From JACKJP01 sp050249695 (GTDB taxonomy: Bacteria; Pseudomonadota; Alphaproteobacteria; Rhizobiales; Tepidamorphaceae), in assembly GCA_050249695.1 (NCBI GenBank), contig JBFWQA010000001.1:310001-374000 (forward strand): a DNA stretch of 64,000 nt, written 5' to 3'. Position 1 is the stretch's first letter; each line of letters begins with the position of its first letter. The position numbers and the translations under genes were made by a program. Shown here piece after piece: positions 48,391-56,713 of the stretch. Below the pieces are notes generated by a model. The model did not search any database, had not been told where the DNA came from, and saw only the letters and a program-made list of their open reading frames with translations.

Positions 48391-49472
48391 GACGCCGCTC
48401 CGGATTCGGCTGGAACCGGTGTGACGACAACTCCCTGCTGTACGAATTCCTGACCGGTGACGATGATATTGACCTTGTCCGGGAGACCGGAAACCCACAT
48501 GCCCCCATCGTCGTCGCTGAGGATCGAAACAGGGAAGAACTCGACCTTGTTGTCGCCGTTGACGGCACGCACGCCGATTTCGCCGTCGTCAGCCAGGACC
48601 AGCACGCTGGCCGGCAGCAGATGCGCCTTGACCGGCGGGAGCGCGATGGCGAGCTCCGCGGTCATGCCCTCGCGGATCGATCCGTCCGGATTGGGGACCG
48701 CGATCTCGACGCGGAATGTCCGCGTCTGCGCGTCGGCGGTACCGGCGATGAAGCTGATCCTGCCGGCCGCCTCGCGGCCGTCGACGGTCCGTACGCCGGC
48801 ATCCATGCCGACGGCTAGGTTGCCGATCTGCCGCTCGGAAACATTGACGATCACAAGCATCGGATCGGAATCGACCACAGTGGCGCAGATATCGCCGGGT
48901 TTGAGGTACGAGCCGATCTCGACCGGAAGCGTCTCGACCCGGCCGCTGATCGGCGCGCGGACTTCGGTGCGCTCCAGCGTCCACCGCGCGGCCGTGCGCG
49001 CCGCTTCCGCAGCATCGCGCTGCGCCTTCAGGGCGCGAACCTTGGTGTCCGCCGCATACCCTTTCTGGTTCAGCTTGACGGTCGCCTCGTAGTCGAGATC
49101 GGCTTGTGCGAGTTGCGCTTCCGCCTGCGCGAGCGTGGCCTTGCGCGCAGCGGTCTCGATGCGGCAGATCACATCCCCCTTGGCGACCGTGTCGCCCTTG
49201 TTGACCACGGTTTGCTCCACGAGCCCGTCGATTTGCGCCCTGATATCGACGCGCTGATCGGCCTCTGTGCGCCCGCGCGCACCGATATGGGCAATGCGCT
49301 CGCGCAATCCGAATATGCGCGTCGCGACCCGTGGCGGCGCGGCCTCGGTCTGCCCGGTATCGGCGGGGCTTGGCGCGGCCTCGCCCTGGCCGCCGACGAT
49401 GATATCGCCCGTCGCCATCCACAATCCGATGGCGACGATAATGACAATGGCTGCAATGACCCGTCTCTTCAT
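48387..49472 (-). CDS. RND efflux periplasmic adaptor (membrane fusion protein)
   Basis: A 361-residue HlyD/AcrA-like adaptor. Residues 6-23 are an uncleaved membrane anchor or signal (IAAIVIIVAIGLWMATGD). The barrel-sandwich (lipoyl-like) halves flank a helical hairpin (about 105-165, rich in Ala, Glu and Lys), and a beta-barrel domain follows. The lipoyl signature VVNKGDTVAKGDVICRIE is clear. The partner pump gene overlaps it by 4 bp. It starts 15 bp after padR. Confidence 0.93.
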   Translation of the reverse strand: MKRRVIAAIVIIVAIGLWMATGDIIVGGQGEAAPSPADTGQTEAAPPRVATRIFGLRERIAHIGARGRTEADQRVDIRAQIDGLVEQTVVNKGDTVAKGDVICRIETAARKATLAQAEAQLAQADLDYEATVKLNQKGYAADTKVRALKAQRDAAEAARTAARWTLERTEVRAPISGRVETLPVEIGSYLKPGDICATVVDSDPMLVIVNVSERQIGNLAVGMDAGVRTVDGREAAGRISFIAGTADAQTRTFRVEIAVPNPDGSIREGMTAELAIALPPVKAHLLPASVLVLADDGEIGVRAVNGDNKVEFFPVSILSDDDGGMWVSGLPDKVNIIVTGQEFVQQGVVVTPVPAESGAAS

Positions 49473-49487
49473 GGTCTTCCCGCTGGT

Positions 49488-50045
49488 TTATTCGGCCGCT
49501 TCCCGCGACCGGCCGGGGCGCGCGCATGCCAGAATGCGGTCGCGGTTGGCGGTCAGGAAGGCGAGCTTTGCTTCGTTCATGGCGTGCGCGAAATCGACCG
49601 CCCAACGTGTCGGTTCATGGCGCTCGCCAGAGCAATCCTGTTCTGCGATGGCCTCGAATTCATCAATTTGAGCGTGAATTTGCTCGATCCGCTGATCGAT
49701 GTGCCCAGCGAGCCGGTCGCGCTCGATATATTCGGCACAGACCGCCGCGAGCAGGAACTCCGATTTGATCCTGTCAGGCTGCAGCGGTTGGTTGAGTTCC
49801 TTCTCGAGTTCGGCGCGGCCCTTCGGGGTGATCGAATAGACCTTGCGCGCCGGTTTGCCAGGCTGCATCTCGTCGCGCACCGTCACCATTTCCTCATCGG
49901 CCAGCCTGGAAAGCGCGGGATAGATGGCGCCATAGCTCGCGTCCACGAAATAGCTGAAGCTGCCCTCCGTGGAGAGCTTGCGGATATCGTAACCCGTGGC
50001 ATCGCCGAAGTTCAGGATCGCCAGACACAGCGTGGAAATGTTCAT
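49488..50045 (-). CDS. PadR-family transcriptional regulator
   Basis: A 185-residue winged-helix repressor. The N-terminal part has the PadR pattern ILNFGDATGYDIRKL, the recognition region YGAIYPALSRLADEEMV, and a wing in GKPARKVYSITPKGRAEL. The C-terminal helical domain is about 90 residues, of the PadR-s2/AsnC-like type. It is the first gene of a three-gene efflux operon and probably represses its own promoter, where an inverted repeat is found just upstream. Confidence 0.93.
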   Translation of the reverse strand: MNISTLCLAILNFGDATGYDIRKLSTEGSFSYFVDASYGAIYPALSRLADEEMVTVRDEMQPGKPARKVYSITPKGRAELEKELNQPLQPDRIKSEFLLAAVCAEYIERDRLAGHIDQRIEQIHAQIDEFEAIAEQDCSGERHEPTRWAVDFAHAMNEAKLAFLTANRDRILACARPGRSREAAE

Positions 50046-50056
50046 CTCAATCCATT

Positions 50057-50075
50057 ATATATCAGTTCGGTATAT
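50057..50075 (-). promoter_or_regulatory. Candidate PadR operator
   Basis: An inverted repeat with AT-rich 5-base arms (ATATA / TATAT) around a 9-base centre, placed between the predicted start of transcription and the padR ATG. Its position suits autorepression. The arms are short, and PadR sites are usually ATGT-N8-ACAT, so this is a tentative call. Confidence 0.4.
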
Positions 50076-50083
50076 GCTTCGCC

Positions 50084-50112
50084 GCAATATGTCACGTCGA
50101 TCCCATTGTCAA
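50084..50112 (-). promoter_or_regulatory. Predicted promoter of the padR-adaptor-RND operon
   Basis: On the reverse strand, TTGACA (50107-50112) is followed after 17 bp by TATTGC (50084-50089), a good sigma-70-type spacing. Transcription would start about 50077, some 30 bases before the padR ATG. Confidence 0.6.
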
Positions 50113-50300
50113 GCCGTGCGGTCGGTTCCGCGGATCGAGGGAATGAAGGACAGAGGGAACCAAAGCCGGTCGCTCGCGGTTGAAGCAGCATGCGGACGCG
50201 ACGTTTCGCCCTCTGGAGCCGGAACCGGCCACATACCATTGTGGGCATGTCGATTTGATGGCCAATGGGTTTCGCGCCGCCCGCAGTCAAAGGAGCAGAC

Positions 50301-50645
50301 ATGTCCAGCCACCCTCTATCGCCGCTGCCAGCCAATCCGTTGCTCCGCTTGCTCGCGATCAATGCCGCGGGCGGCGCCGTGGCGGCGCTTCTCGTCGTCG
50401 CCGGCCTCTATCTTCTTGATGTAGGAGGTCTTCAGCGCTTGTCGGCGGCCTCGACCCAGCCGCTGCTGCCGGTTTTGATGCTTGCGGCAGCCTTCATTGT
50501 CACATTCGCCAGCGCGGCGATGGGCGGAGCTGTCATGCTGCTTCCGGGCGACTGGGCATCGGGAGACCGCGGCCACGGCCGGAGGGCAGCGACGCTGCGA
50601 CCGGTGCCTCAGCGGGTGCCGGCATCCCGGGGCCGGCACCGCTAG
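50301..50645 (+). CDS. Small two-helix membrane protein
   Basis: A 114-residue protein with two hydrophobic segments (about 13-37, LLAINAAGGAVAALLVVAGLYLL-like, and 52-75, VLMLAAAFIVTFASAAMGG) and a basic C-terminal tail. A strong Shine-Dalgarno (AAAGGAG) lies before the ATG at 50301; upstream in-frame codons to 50265 are not needed. I do not recognise a named family, though small two-helix proteins like this are common in rhizobia. A hairpin covers the end of the gene. Confidence 0.7.
   Translation: MSSHPLSPLPANPLLRLLAINAAGGAVAALLVVAGLYLLDVGGLQRLSAASTQPLLPVLMLAAAFIVTFASAAMGGAVMLLPGDWASGDRGHGRRAATLRPVPQRVPASRGRHR
50615..50640. terminator. Possible terminator hairpin between convergent genes
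   Basis: A 9-base inverted repeat (GGTGCCGGC / GCCGGCACC) with an 8-base loop, inside the 3' end of the small membrane gene and 15 bp past the stop of the convergent cytochrome gene. No T-run is seen on either strand. Confidence 0.4.
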
Positions 50646-50654
50646 GGTCGGGGC

Positions 50655-51038
50655 CTACTGCGAAAACTGCTTCAGATAGGCGATGACATCGGCGATGTCG
50701 TCGTCCTTCTTGAGTCCTGCGAAGGCCATCTTGTTCTTGCTGACGAACTGCTTGGGATTGGCCAGATACTGCGACAGCGTCTCCTCGTTCCACACAAGAC
50801 CTCCGGCGCCTGCTTCCTTCATGGCTTCCGAATACTGCGTGAACCCTTCGCTGGTGCCCGCGGTGCGCCCGATGACCCCGTTGAGCACCGGGCCCACCTT
50901 GGCCTTGGCGCCTTCGCCTACCTCGTGGCAGGCGCGGCACTTCTTGAAGACCTCTTCGCCCTTTGCGGCATCGCCATCCGCCAGGGCAGGGGCTGTAAAC
51001 AGGATCATCGTCAGGCCAATGGCGGCTCCGAATTTCAT
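50655..51038 (-). CDS. Class I cytochrome c (c2-like)
   Basis: A 127-residue periplasmic electron carrier. The signal peptide covers residues 1-20 (ending APALA). The haem site is CRACH (35-39), and the methionine ligand lies in SKNKMAFAG near residue 104. It belongs to the soluble c2/c550 group that shuttles electrons between complex III and oxidases or other partners. AAGGAG precedes the ATG. The ccdA gene, needed for cytochrome c maturation, is 250 bp away on the other strand. Confidence 0.95.
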   Translation of the reverse strand: MKFGAAIGLTMILFTAPALADGDAAKGEEVFKKCRACHEVGEGAKAKVGPVLNGVIGRTAGTSEGFTQYSEAMKEAGAGGLVWNEETLSQYLANPKQFVSKNKMAFAGLKKDDDIADVIAYLKQFSQ

Positions 51039-51288
51039 GTTCGATCTCCTTGGACCGTCTTGAGGAACGCGGCACGCAATGTCGCTGCGGCCATGAATTA
51101 CTCCAACGGCGCGGACGCGGCAAACCCATCCGTTGGTTTACGTGACGAATAGCCGCATGGATGCGGCAGTTCACGTCGATATGCCGCGTATGTGATCATC
51201 CGCGGGCGCGGCGCCGTTGTGCGGGGCCGCCGATCTGCGCTAACGCAGAGCCTCGCGCAGCCACATTGTACCAAAGGCGTTTTGACTG

Positions 51289-52044
51289 ATGGGATCGGAA
51301 CTGACAGCGGGCATCGCCTTTCTCGCCGGTCTGCTCTCGTTCGTAAGTCCCTGCGTTCTGCCGCTCGTGCCGCCCTATCTGTGCTTCATCGCCGGCGTCT
51401 CGCTTGACGAACTCGCCTCCCGCGACGGCGAGAACGTCAAAGGTGCGCGCGGGGCCGTCTTCGCCGCCGCGCTCGCCTTCGTGGCCGGCTTCACCACCGT
51501 CTTCGTCGCGCTCGGCGCCAGCGCTTCGGTGGTGGGCGGACTGCTCGCCCGGTATATCGATATCTTCGCGATCGTCGCCGGCGTGCTCATCATCGTCATG
51601 GGCCTGCATTTCCTCGGCGTCTTCCGCATATCCCTGCTCAACCGCGAAGCCCGGGTGCAACTGCGCGACAAGCCCGCGGGACTGCTCGGCGCCTATCTCA
51701 TCGGCCTTGCATTCGCATTCGGATGGACGCCTTGCATCGGTCCGGTTCTGGCCGCCATACTTTCCGTGGCGGCCAGCGCCGATACGCTCGCTCGCGGCGC
51801 CGGATTGCTCGCCGTCTATTCGCTGGGTCTGGGCGTTCCGTTCCTGCTGGCGGCGGTGTTCGCCGGCGCGTTCCTGCGTTTCATGACCCGCTTCCGCCGT
51901 CATCTGGGTACGGTGGAAAAGATCATGGGCGCGCTGCTGGTCGTCACAGGCATCCTGTTTCTCACAGGCGGCATGCAGACGATGGCGTTCTGGCTGCTGG
52001 AGACGTTCCCGGGTCTCGGCAATATCGAGAGCGTGATCCTTTAG
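51289..52044 (+). CDS. ccdA: Cytochrome c biogenesis protein CcdA
   Basis: A 251-residue, six-helix thiol-disulfide carrier that moves reducing power from the cytoplasm to the periplasm for apocytochrome c maturation. The two redox cysteines are in SFVSPCVLPLVPPY and GWTPCIGPVL. No thioredoxin-like partner (CcmG/ResA) is adjacent. The ATG at 51289 fits the first helix. It stands alone on the forward strand. Confidence 0.95.
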   Translation: MGSELTAGIAFLAGLLSFVSPCVLPLVPPYLCFIAGVSLDELASRDGENVKGARGAVFAAALAFVAGFTTVFVALGASASVVGGLLARYIDIFAIVAGVLIIVMGLHFLGVFRISLLNREARVQLRDKPAGLLGAYLIGLAFAFGWTPCIGPVLAAILSVAASADTLARGAGLLAVYSLGLGVPFLLAAVFAGAFLRFMTRFRRHLGTVEKIMGALLVVTGILFLTGGMQTMAFWLLETFPGLGNIESVIL

Positions 52045-52089
52045 AGCAGCACCGTCTCATGTCCCGACCCGGGTTCTGCAGCTGAAGCC

Positions 52090-53205
52090 TCAGGCACCTG
52101 TGATACCGATTGTGGCAGGATCAATATGCGAGGCCTCGATCTTCCCTGCGGTGCCGGTCTCGCGCGTCTCCGGTTTGAACCTGATCGTGCAGACCAGACC
52201 CGTCGGCAGGAAGTCACGCTTCACGCTGGCCTCCATGTCGGCGGGCAGCAGGCGGTCGATGATCGTCGATCCGAAACCCTGGTGGGCCGGTGCGCCGAGC
52301 CCGTCGAGTCCGCTTTCCCGCCAGACCAGTTCGACTTCGTTTGCAACCGGGTCGATGGACCATGACACCTCAAGGGCGCCTTCGTCGGTCGAGAGAGCGC
52401 CGTATTTCGCGGCGTTCGTCGTCAATTCATGAAACGCCATGCCGAGCGTCTGGGCGTGGCGCCGGTTCACCGATATCCTCGGCCCGGCCATCGTGATGTT
52501 GCGGTCGGCGGAACGGTAAGGCTCCAGTTCCTGCCGCAGCAGGACCGACACATCTACGTCCTGCCAGCCGTCCTGAACGAGCGAAGCGTGGGTGCGCGCC
52601 ATCGCCTCGATCCGCTCCTGGAAGTCCTCGGCAAAACGCTCCAGCGATTCCGCGCCCACGGCCGTACGGCGGGCGATCGCGGTAACGGTGGAGAGAATAT
52701 TCTTCACCCGGTGGTCGAATTCGCGCATCAGCGACAGCTGTATGAGGTCGTTACGCATGTCATTTGTGACATCGACGGCCTTCTGCACTAGGCCGCATAT
52801 TTCGCCATGGTGGTCGTAGATCGGCATGTGATAGCAAGTCCACCAGACCTCCCGCATGCCGCCGCCATCGTGTTCAGGGCGGGGAATCGAGAAGGGCCGA
52901 CGCACCAGCTCGTTGGCTTCGCCCCTCAAGGCCTTCTCAAAGGCCTCCTGGAAAGCCTGCCGCCTCTCTCCCGATTCGGGAAAGACGTCGAACACATGCC
53001 TGCCGGCGAGCCCGCGGCGGTCCTGCTGCGTCGTCGCGAGGTACGCCTTGTTCATGCCAATGAAGCGCATACCGCGGTCGAGCGCCATGTATGGCATCGG
53101 CAAGTCGTTGAAAAGCCGAATGAAATTGATGCTGTCGAGGTGCGGCGGCGAATAGCCCTTGGGGTGCGGGGGTTCGGATTTCACTACAGGAATCTGCTCT
53201 TGCAT
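52090..53205 (-). CDS. HWE-family PAS sensor histidine kinase
   Basis: A 371-residue soluble kinase. A PAS fold covers about 30-155 (the MPYMALDRGMRFIGMNKAYL segment, then the acceptor region). The phosphoacceptor helix has FDHRVKNILSTVTAIARRT (His near residue 166), and the ATPase region has FHELTTNAAKYGALS and GFGSTIIDRLL. The HWE variant with Arg after His is frequent in Hyphomicrobiales and often feeds the PhyR general stress response. No response regulator is adjacent. It is divergent from the RHH gene. Confidence 0.93.
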   Translation of the reverse strand: MQEQIPVVKSEPPHPKGYSPPHLDSINFIRLFNDLPMPYMALDRGMRFIGMNKAYLATTQQDRRGLAGRHVFDVFPESGERRQAFQEAFEKALRGEANELVRRPFSIPRPEHDGGGMREVWWTCYHMPIYDHHGEICGLVQKAVDVTNDMRNDLIQLSLMREFDHRVKNILSTVTAIARRTAVGAESLERFAEDFQERIEAMARTHASLVQDGWQDVDVSVLLRQELEPYRSADRNITMAGPRISVNRRHAQTLGMAFHELTTNAAKYGALSTDEGALEVSWSIDPVANEVELVWRESGLDGLGAPAHQGFGSTIIDRLLPADMEASVKRDFLPTGLVCTIRFKPETRETGTAGKIEASHIDPATIGITGA

Positions 53206-53381
53206 CTTTTCTTTATTCTCTGGGTGCCGCCCCCGGCGGAATTGAACCTAAACGCCATCAGCCAAATCCACAATCCGCAAAGCGCCAAACGTGAGCGAAA
53301 CCGGAACTTGATGGCGAATGAGTAATCGGCGCCATTGACTGTATTACACCATGCTCATAGATTGCGGCGAGTTCATGGGAA

Positions 53382-53621
53382 TTGGGGATCGGGTTGAACC
53401 GCACGCAGCGCGAGACACGGTTGCAGGTCATGCTCGAAGACGCGGAGCTGGCCGCCATTGATGATTGGCGATTCAAACATCGCATGCCCAGCCGCGCGGC
53501 GGCCATCCGGCGATTGCTGAAGATAGGGCTTCAGGCTGCCGTTCTCGACGCCGATCCGGCCAGGCGCTCTCAGGATTTCGGTCTGCTGCCCGACGGTATG
53601 GACGAAAACGCGGAGAATTGA
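53382..53621 (+). CDS. Ribbon-helix-helix-like small protein
   Basis: A 79-residue protein. The segment TRLQVMLEDAELAAIDDW is a ribbon-helix-helix-like strand plus helix, followed by MPSRAAAIRRLLKIGL, the second helix of such DNA-binding dimers. The start is a TTG at 53382 or another TTG at 53394 (preceded by GGGATCGGG); neither is certain. Genes of this kind are common and conserved beside HWE kinases in related bacteria, as I recall, but its role is unknown. rpe ends 3 bp later on the other strand. Confidence 0.72.
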   Translation: MGIGLNRTQRETRLQVMLEDAELAAIDDWRFKHRMPSRAAAIRRLLKIGLQAAVLDADPARRSQDFGLLPDGMDENAEN

Positions 53622-53624
53622 TCG

Positions 53625-54290
53625 TCAGGCTGCCGCTTCGCGGATCGCCGCGATGCGTGCCGCGTAGCCGCTTGCATCCGTGCCGGTGAAGATCGCCGAT
53701 CCGGCGACCAGAACGTCCGCGCCCGCCGCCATGACGGGGCCCGATGTTTTCGGGCCGATGCCGCCATCGACCTCGATATGGATATCGCGGTCGCCGATCA
53801 TCGCCTTCACCTGCCGGATTTTCTCGATCGACCGCGGGATGAAGGCCTGGCCGCCGAACCCCGGATTGACGCTCATGACGAGCACCAGATCGAGCCGGTC
53901 GAGCACGTGTTCGATAGCGCTCACCGGCGTCGACGGGTTCAGCGCCACGCCCGCCTTCTTGCCGAGCGCTCGAATCGCCTGCAGCGACCGGTCGAGATGT
54001 GGGCCGGCTTCGGCGTGTACGGTGATGATGTCGGCGCCGGCTTTGGCGAATGCCTCCAGATAGGGATCGGCCGGCTGGATCATAAGGTGGACGTCCAGCA
54101 CCCTGTCGGTCACCGGCCGCAGCGCCTCCACGATCAGCGGACCGATCGTGATGTTGGGCACGAAATGGCCGTCCATCACATCGACATGTATCCAGTCCGC
54201 GCCGCCCGCGATCACGGCCCGCACCTCGTCGCCGAGTTGCGCGAAATCGGCGGAAAGGATCGACGGGGCAATCAGGGTCTTGTTCGGCAT
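53625..54290 (-). CDS. rpe: Ribulose-phosphate 3-epimerase
   Basis: A 221-residue TIM-barrel enzyme of the pentose phosphate pathway that interconverts ribulose-5-phosphate and xylulose-5-phosphate. Signatures are [24 protein letters not shown] with the catalytic Asp and metal His, MIQPADPY, and [12 protein letters not shown], then DGGIGPKT. The ATG at 54290 matches the family length. The frame stays open upstream across two 27-bp repeats, giving a possible 23-residue extension from an ATG at 54359, which I think is not translated. Confidence 0.95.
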   Translation of the reverse strand: MPNKTLIAPSILSADFAQLGDEVRAVIAGGADWIHVDVMDGHFVPNITIGPLIVEALRPVTDRVLDVHLMIQPADPYLEAFAKAGADIITVHAEAGPHLDRSLQAIRALGKKAGVALNPSTPVSAIEHVLDRLDLVLVMSVNPGFGGQAFIPRSIEKIRQVKAMIGDRDIHIEVDGGIGPKTSGPVMAAGADVLVAGSAIFTGTDASGYAARIAAIREAAA

Positions 54291-54302
54291 GGCCGGGCTG
54301 TC

Positions 54303-54356
54303 TCCGTGCGGATTTTCCGCACAAAGACCTCCGTGCGGATTGTCCGCACAAAGACC
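54303..54356. repeat. Two tandem 27-bp repeats with perfect 7-bp palindromes
   Basis: Two head-to-tail copies (54303-54329 and 54330-54356) differing at one base. Each holds GTGCGGA-N3-TCCGCAC (54306-54322 and 54333-54349), with centres 27 bp apart, so on different but near-adjacent helical faces. They lie 13-66 bp upstream of the rpe ATG, and about 205 bp before the next gene on the other strand. They could be operator sites or paired hairpins in the rpe leader. Confidence 0.8.
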
Positions 54357-54560
54357 CATGGGGAAGAGAAAATCAAGCCGCGTGCTCGGGAAGACCGGTG
54401 CGGCCGAGCCCGGCAGTTTGAGGGCAGGGCGCAGAACGTCCCAGGTCCATAACAGCCTCTGAGGCAAATGTAGAGGTTCCAAACCGCCTGTCTTGGCATA
54501 AACTCTCGTCCGGCATCGCGGACTGGGCTCGCGGGTTGCGTGAAAAACTGGAGAAAATCG

Positions 54561-55742
54561 ATGGATCTGCCGGCACTGGACAGCCCGATGAAATATCTCG
54601 ATCGGGCCTTGGCATCCCTTCGCGAAATGGGCCTCGTCCCGGACAAGGCCACGGCGGAGGCGCCGATCGTACCGCTGCTCAACCAGATTACGGGCCTCGA
54701 CGAGGAGAAGGTGGTGATTATCGCCCGCACGCTGACGCAGGCGTCCTTCTTCAACGAGGTCGTGCGCGAACAGGTCGCGGCCATGAATATCGGCCAGCGC
54801 TACGAGGACATCACCAAGGCCTTCGATTCCATCCGCGACGACGCCAAGGGCATGGTCGATCAGCTGGAGGACGGCAAGCTGGATGTGGCCGAACGCCTGT
54901 CCAACGCCTGGATGAAGATCAGCCGCGGCGACGTCGCCCAGCGTTTCGACAAGATCAAGGACACCTATCTGGATGTCGCCCGCGACACCAAGGACCAGAT
55001 CACGCGCGAAAGCATCATTCTGGAAGCCTACAGGGATTTCCGGGGCGCCCTGAAACACGCCGAGGTGCTGGCGCTGGAGGTGCTGAAAAGGGCTGAAGGC
55101 GTGCTGGAGGAGGCGCGCCAGCGGCTCAACGCGGCCTCCGCGGCGGTGGTCGGGGCTGAAAAGGCCGAGCCGGCGGAGCGGGCGAAGCTGGAACTCGCGC
55201 GCGACGAGCGCATGCGCGAGATGCAGAATGAGGAAAAGCGCTATCAGATCGCCAAGGACCTCTCCGACAATCTGACCATCGGCTACAATACGTCCGAGGT
55301 TATCATGGCGAGGCTGATGCAGACGACCTCGGCGAAGGAGCGCGTCTATGCGCAGGCGGTCAGCTTCTTTTCCACCAACGAGACCGTGCTCACCGCGCTG
55401 AAGGCGTCCTTCACGGGCCTGTTCGGCCTGCATGAGGCGACGAAATCGCTCGACGCCATGAAGGAGGGTATCTCCAAGAGCCTGGAGACGCTCTCGGAAA
55501 TCGGCGACAAGGTGCAGGAAGCGGCGATCCGCGCAGGCTACGGACCGACGATCCGCGCCGACGCGGTCAAGGCGCTGGTCGATTCCGTCGTCGGCTTCCA
55601 GGAGCGTTCGCGCGAGATCATCAACGAGATGCGCGTCGCGTCGACCCGCAATTCGCAGGAAATCCGCGATGCCGTCGAGGACGGCAAGCGGCGTCTTGCC
55701 AAACTCGCCGCCGATGGCAACGCGCTGCTGGTGCAGGGTTGA
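54561..55742 (+). CDS. Coiled-coil protein of unknown function, module gene 1
   Basis: A 393-residue, entirely helical, soluble protein with no signal peptide or membrane segment. It is Ala/Glu/Lys-rich. The C-terminal half contains [23 protein letters not shown] and [25 protein letters not shown], a pattern distantly reminiscent of TelA-type toxic-anion-resistance proteins, though I cannot confirm that. The ATG at 54561 follows GAGAAAA. It is the first of three tightly packed genes (18 bp to the next), so it probably works with them. Confidence 0.8.
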   Translation: MDLPALDSPMKYLDRALASLREMGLVPDKATAEAPIVPLLNQITGLDEEKVVIIARTLTQASFFNEVVREQVAAMNIGQRYEDITKAFDSIRDDAKGMVDQLEDGKLDVAERLSNAWMKISRGDVAQRFDKIKDTYLDVARDTKDQITRESIILEAYRDFRGALKHAEVLALEVLKRAEGVLEEARQRLNAASAAVVGAEKAEPAERAKLELARDERMREMQNEEKRYQIAKDLSDNLTIGYNTSEVIMARLMQTTSAKERVYAQAVSFFSTNETVLTALKASFTGLFGLHEATKSLDAMKEGISKSLETLSEIGDKVQEAAIRAGYGPTIRADAVKALVDSVVGFQERSREIINEMRVASTRNSQEIRDAVEDGKRRLAKLAADGNALLVQG

Positions 55743-55759
55743 GACGATAGGCTCGAAAG

Positions 55760-56713
55760 ATGGCGCAGGCAGCGGCAGCGGTGGAAGGCGCCGATACGGC
55801 GCGGCCGCTCGATGAGGTCATGCTCGCGATGGATGTGGTGGACACGCTCCGCCATCGCGAATTGCTGATCGTCCGGGAACTCGCCGGCGAGGACCGGGAC
55901 GCGGCGCTGATCGAGCGGCTGCGCGAGATCTATGCCGGTCAGGGAATCGAGGTTTCCGACGAGATCCTGAAGGAAGGCGTCAAGGCGCTCTCCGAGGAAC
56001 GGTTTGCCTACCGGCCGAAGGGCGCGGGCCTTTCGCGGACGCTCGCCCGCGTCTACATCGCGCGCGGCCGCGTCGGGCTCTGGGCAGGCGGCATCATCGC
56101 CGCGCTCGTCCTGTTGTGGCTCGGCTGGCAGGCGGCCTTCGTCTGGCCCGCCGAGCGCGCCGAGGAGGCCGCGCGCATCGAGCGGACGGAGTCGCTGCCG
56201 CGAGAATTGCAGACCTATCGCCAGTCGGTGATCGACATCGCCCGGGACCCGGCGGCGGCGGACGGCGCGGACGAACTTTTCGCCGATGGTACGAACGCGC
56301 TCAAGCGCGGCGATGTCCAGACGGCGCGCGAGGCGGTCGACCGGCTCGCTCAGCTCGACGGGCTGCTGCGGCAGGAATATCGGCTGCGCATCGTTCAGGA
56401 ACAGGGCGAACAGTCGGGCGTCTGGCGCATCCCCGACGCCAACGAGCGCGCCAGCAACTATTATCTGATCGTCGACGCCGTCGATGCGAATGGCGGACGG
56501 GTAAGCCTGCCCGTCACGAGCGAGGAAACCAACCGGCGCGATACGGTCAGCCGCTTCGGCGTCAGGGTTTCCGAACAGGTGTTCGACGGCGTCAGGCGCG
56601 ACAAGGCCGATGACGGCATCATCCAGAACAACATCGTCGCGGTGAAGGAGCGCGGATATATGGAGCCGGAATACCGCATGCCTGTGCTCGGCGGAGCGAT
56701 TACCGAATGGTAG
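55760..56713 (+). CDS. DUF6384-like single-pass membrane protein, module gene 2
   Basis: A 317-residue protein. The first 100 residues are acidic and helical ([21 protein letters not shown]), followed by one transmembrane helix at about 107-128 ([22 protein letters not shown]), a helical linker, and a C-terminal beta-rich domain (residues about 205-317, with [20 protein letters not shown]). With positive residues before the helix, the C-terminal domain is likely periplasmic. The DUF6384 label is from memory of the family layout. It overlaps the next gene by 7 bp. Confidence 0.72.
   Translation: MAQAAAAVEGADTARPLDEVMLAMDVVDTLRHRELLIVRELAGEDRDAALIERLREIYAGQGIEVSDEILKEGVKALSEERFAYRPKGAGLSRTLARVYIARGRVGLWAGGIIAALVLLWLGWQAAFVWPAERAEEAARIERTESLPRELQTYRQSVIDIARDPAAADGADELFADGTNALKRGDVQTAREAVDRLAQLDGLLRQEYRLRIVQEQGEQSGVWRIPDANERASNYYLIVDAVDANGGRVSLPVTSEETNRRDTVSRFGVRVSEQVFDGVRRDKADDGIIQNNIVAVKERGYMEPEYRMPVLGGAITEW

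Noticed and set aside
54303..54356. CRISPR array
   Set aside because: Only two adjacent copies with no spacer between them and no cas genes; better explained as a pair of regulatory dyads.
53625..55433. A 602-codon frame that would give Rpe a long N-terminal extension
   Set aside because: The family length and conserved start at 54290 fit a 221-residue protein. The upstream part is antisense to module gene 1.
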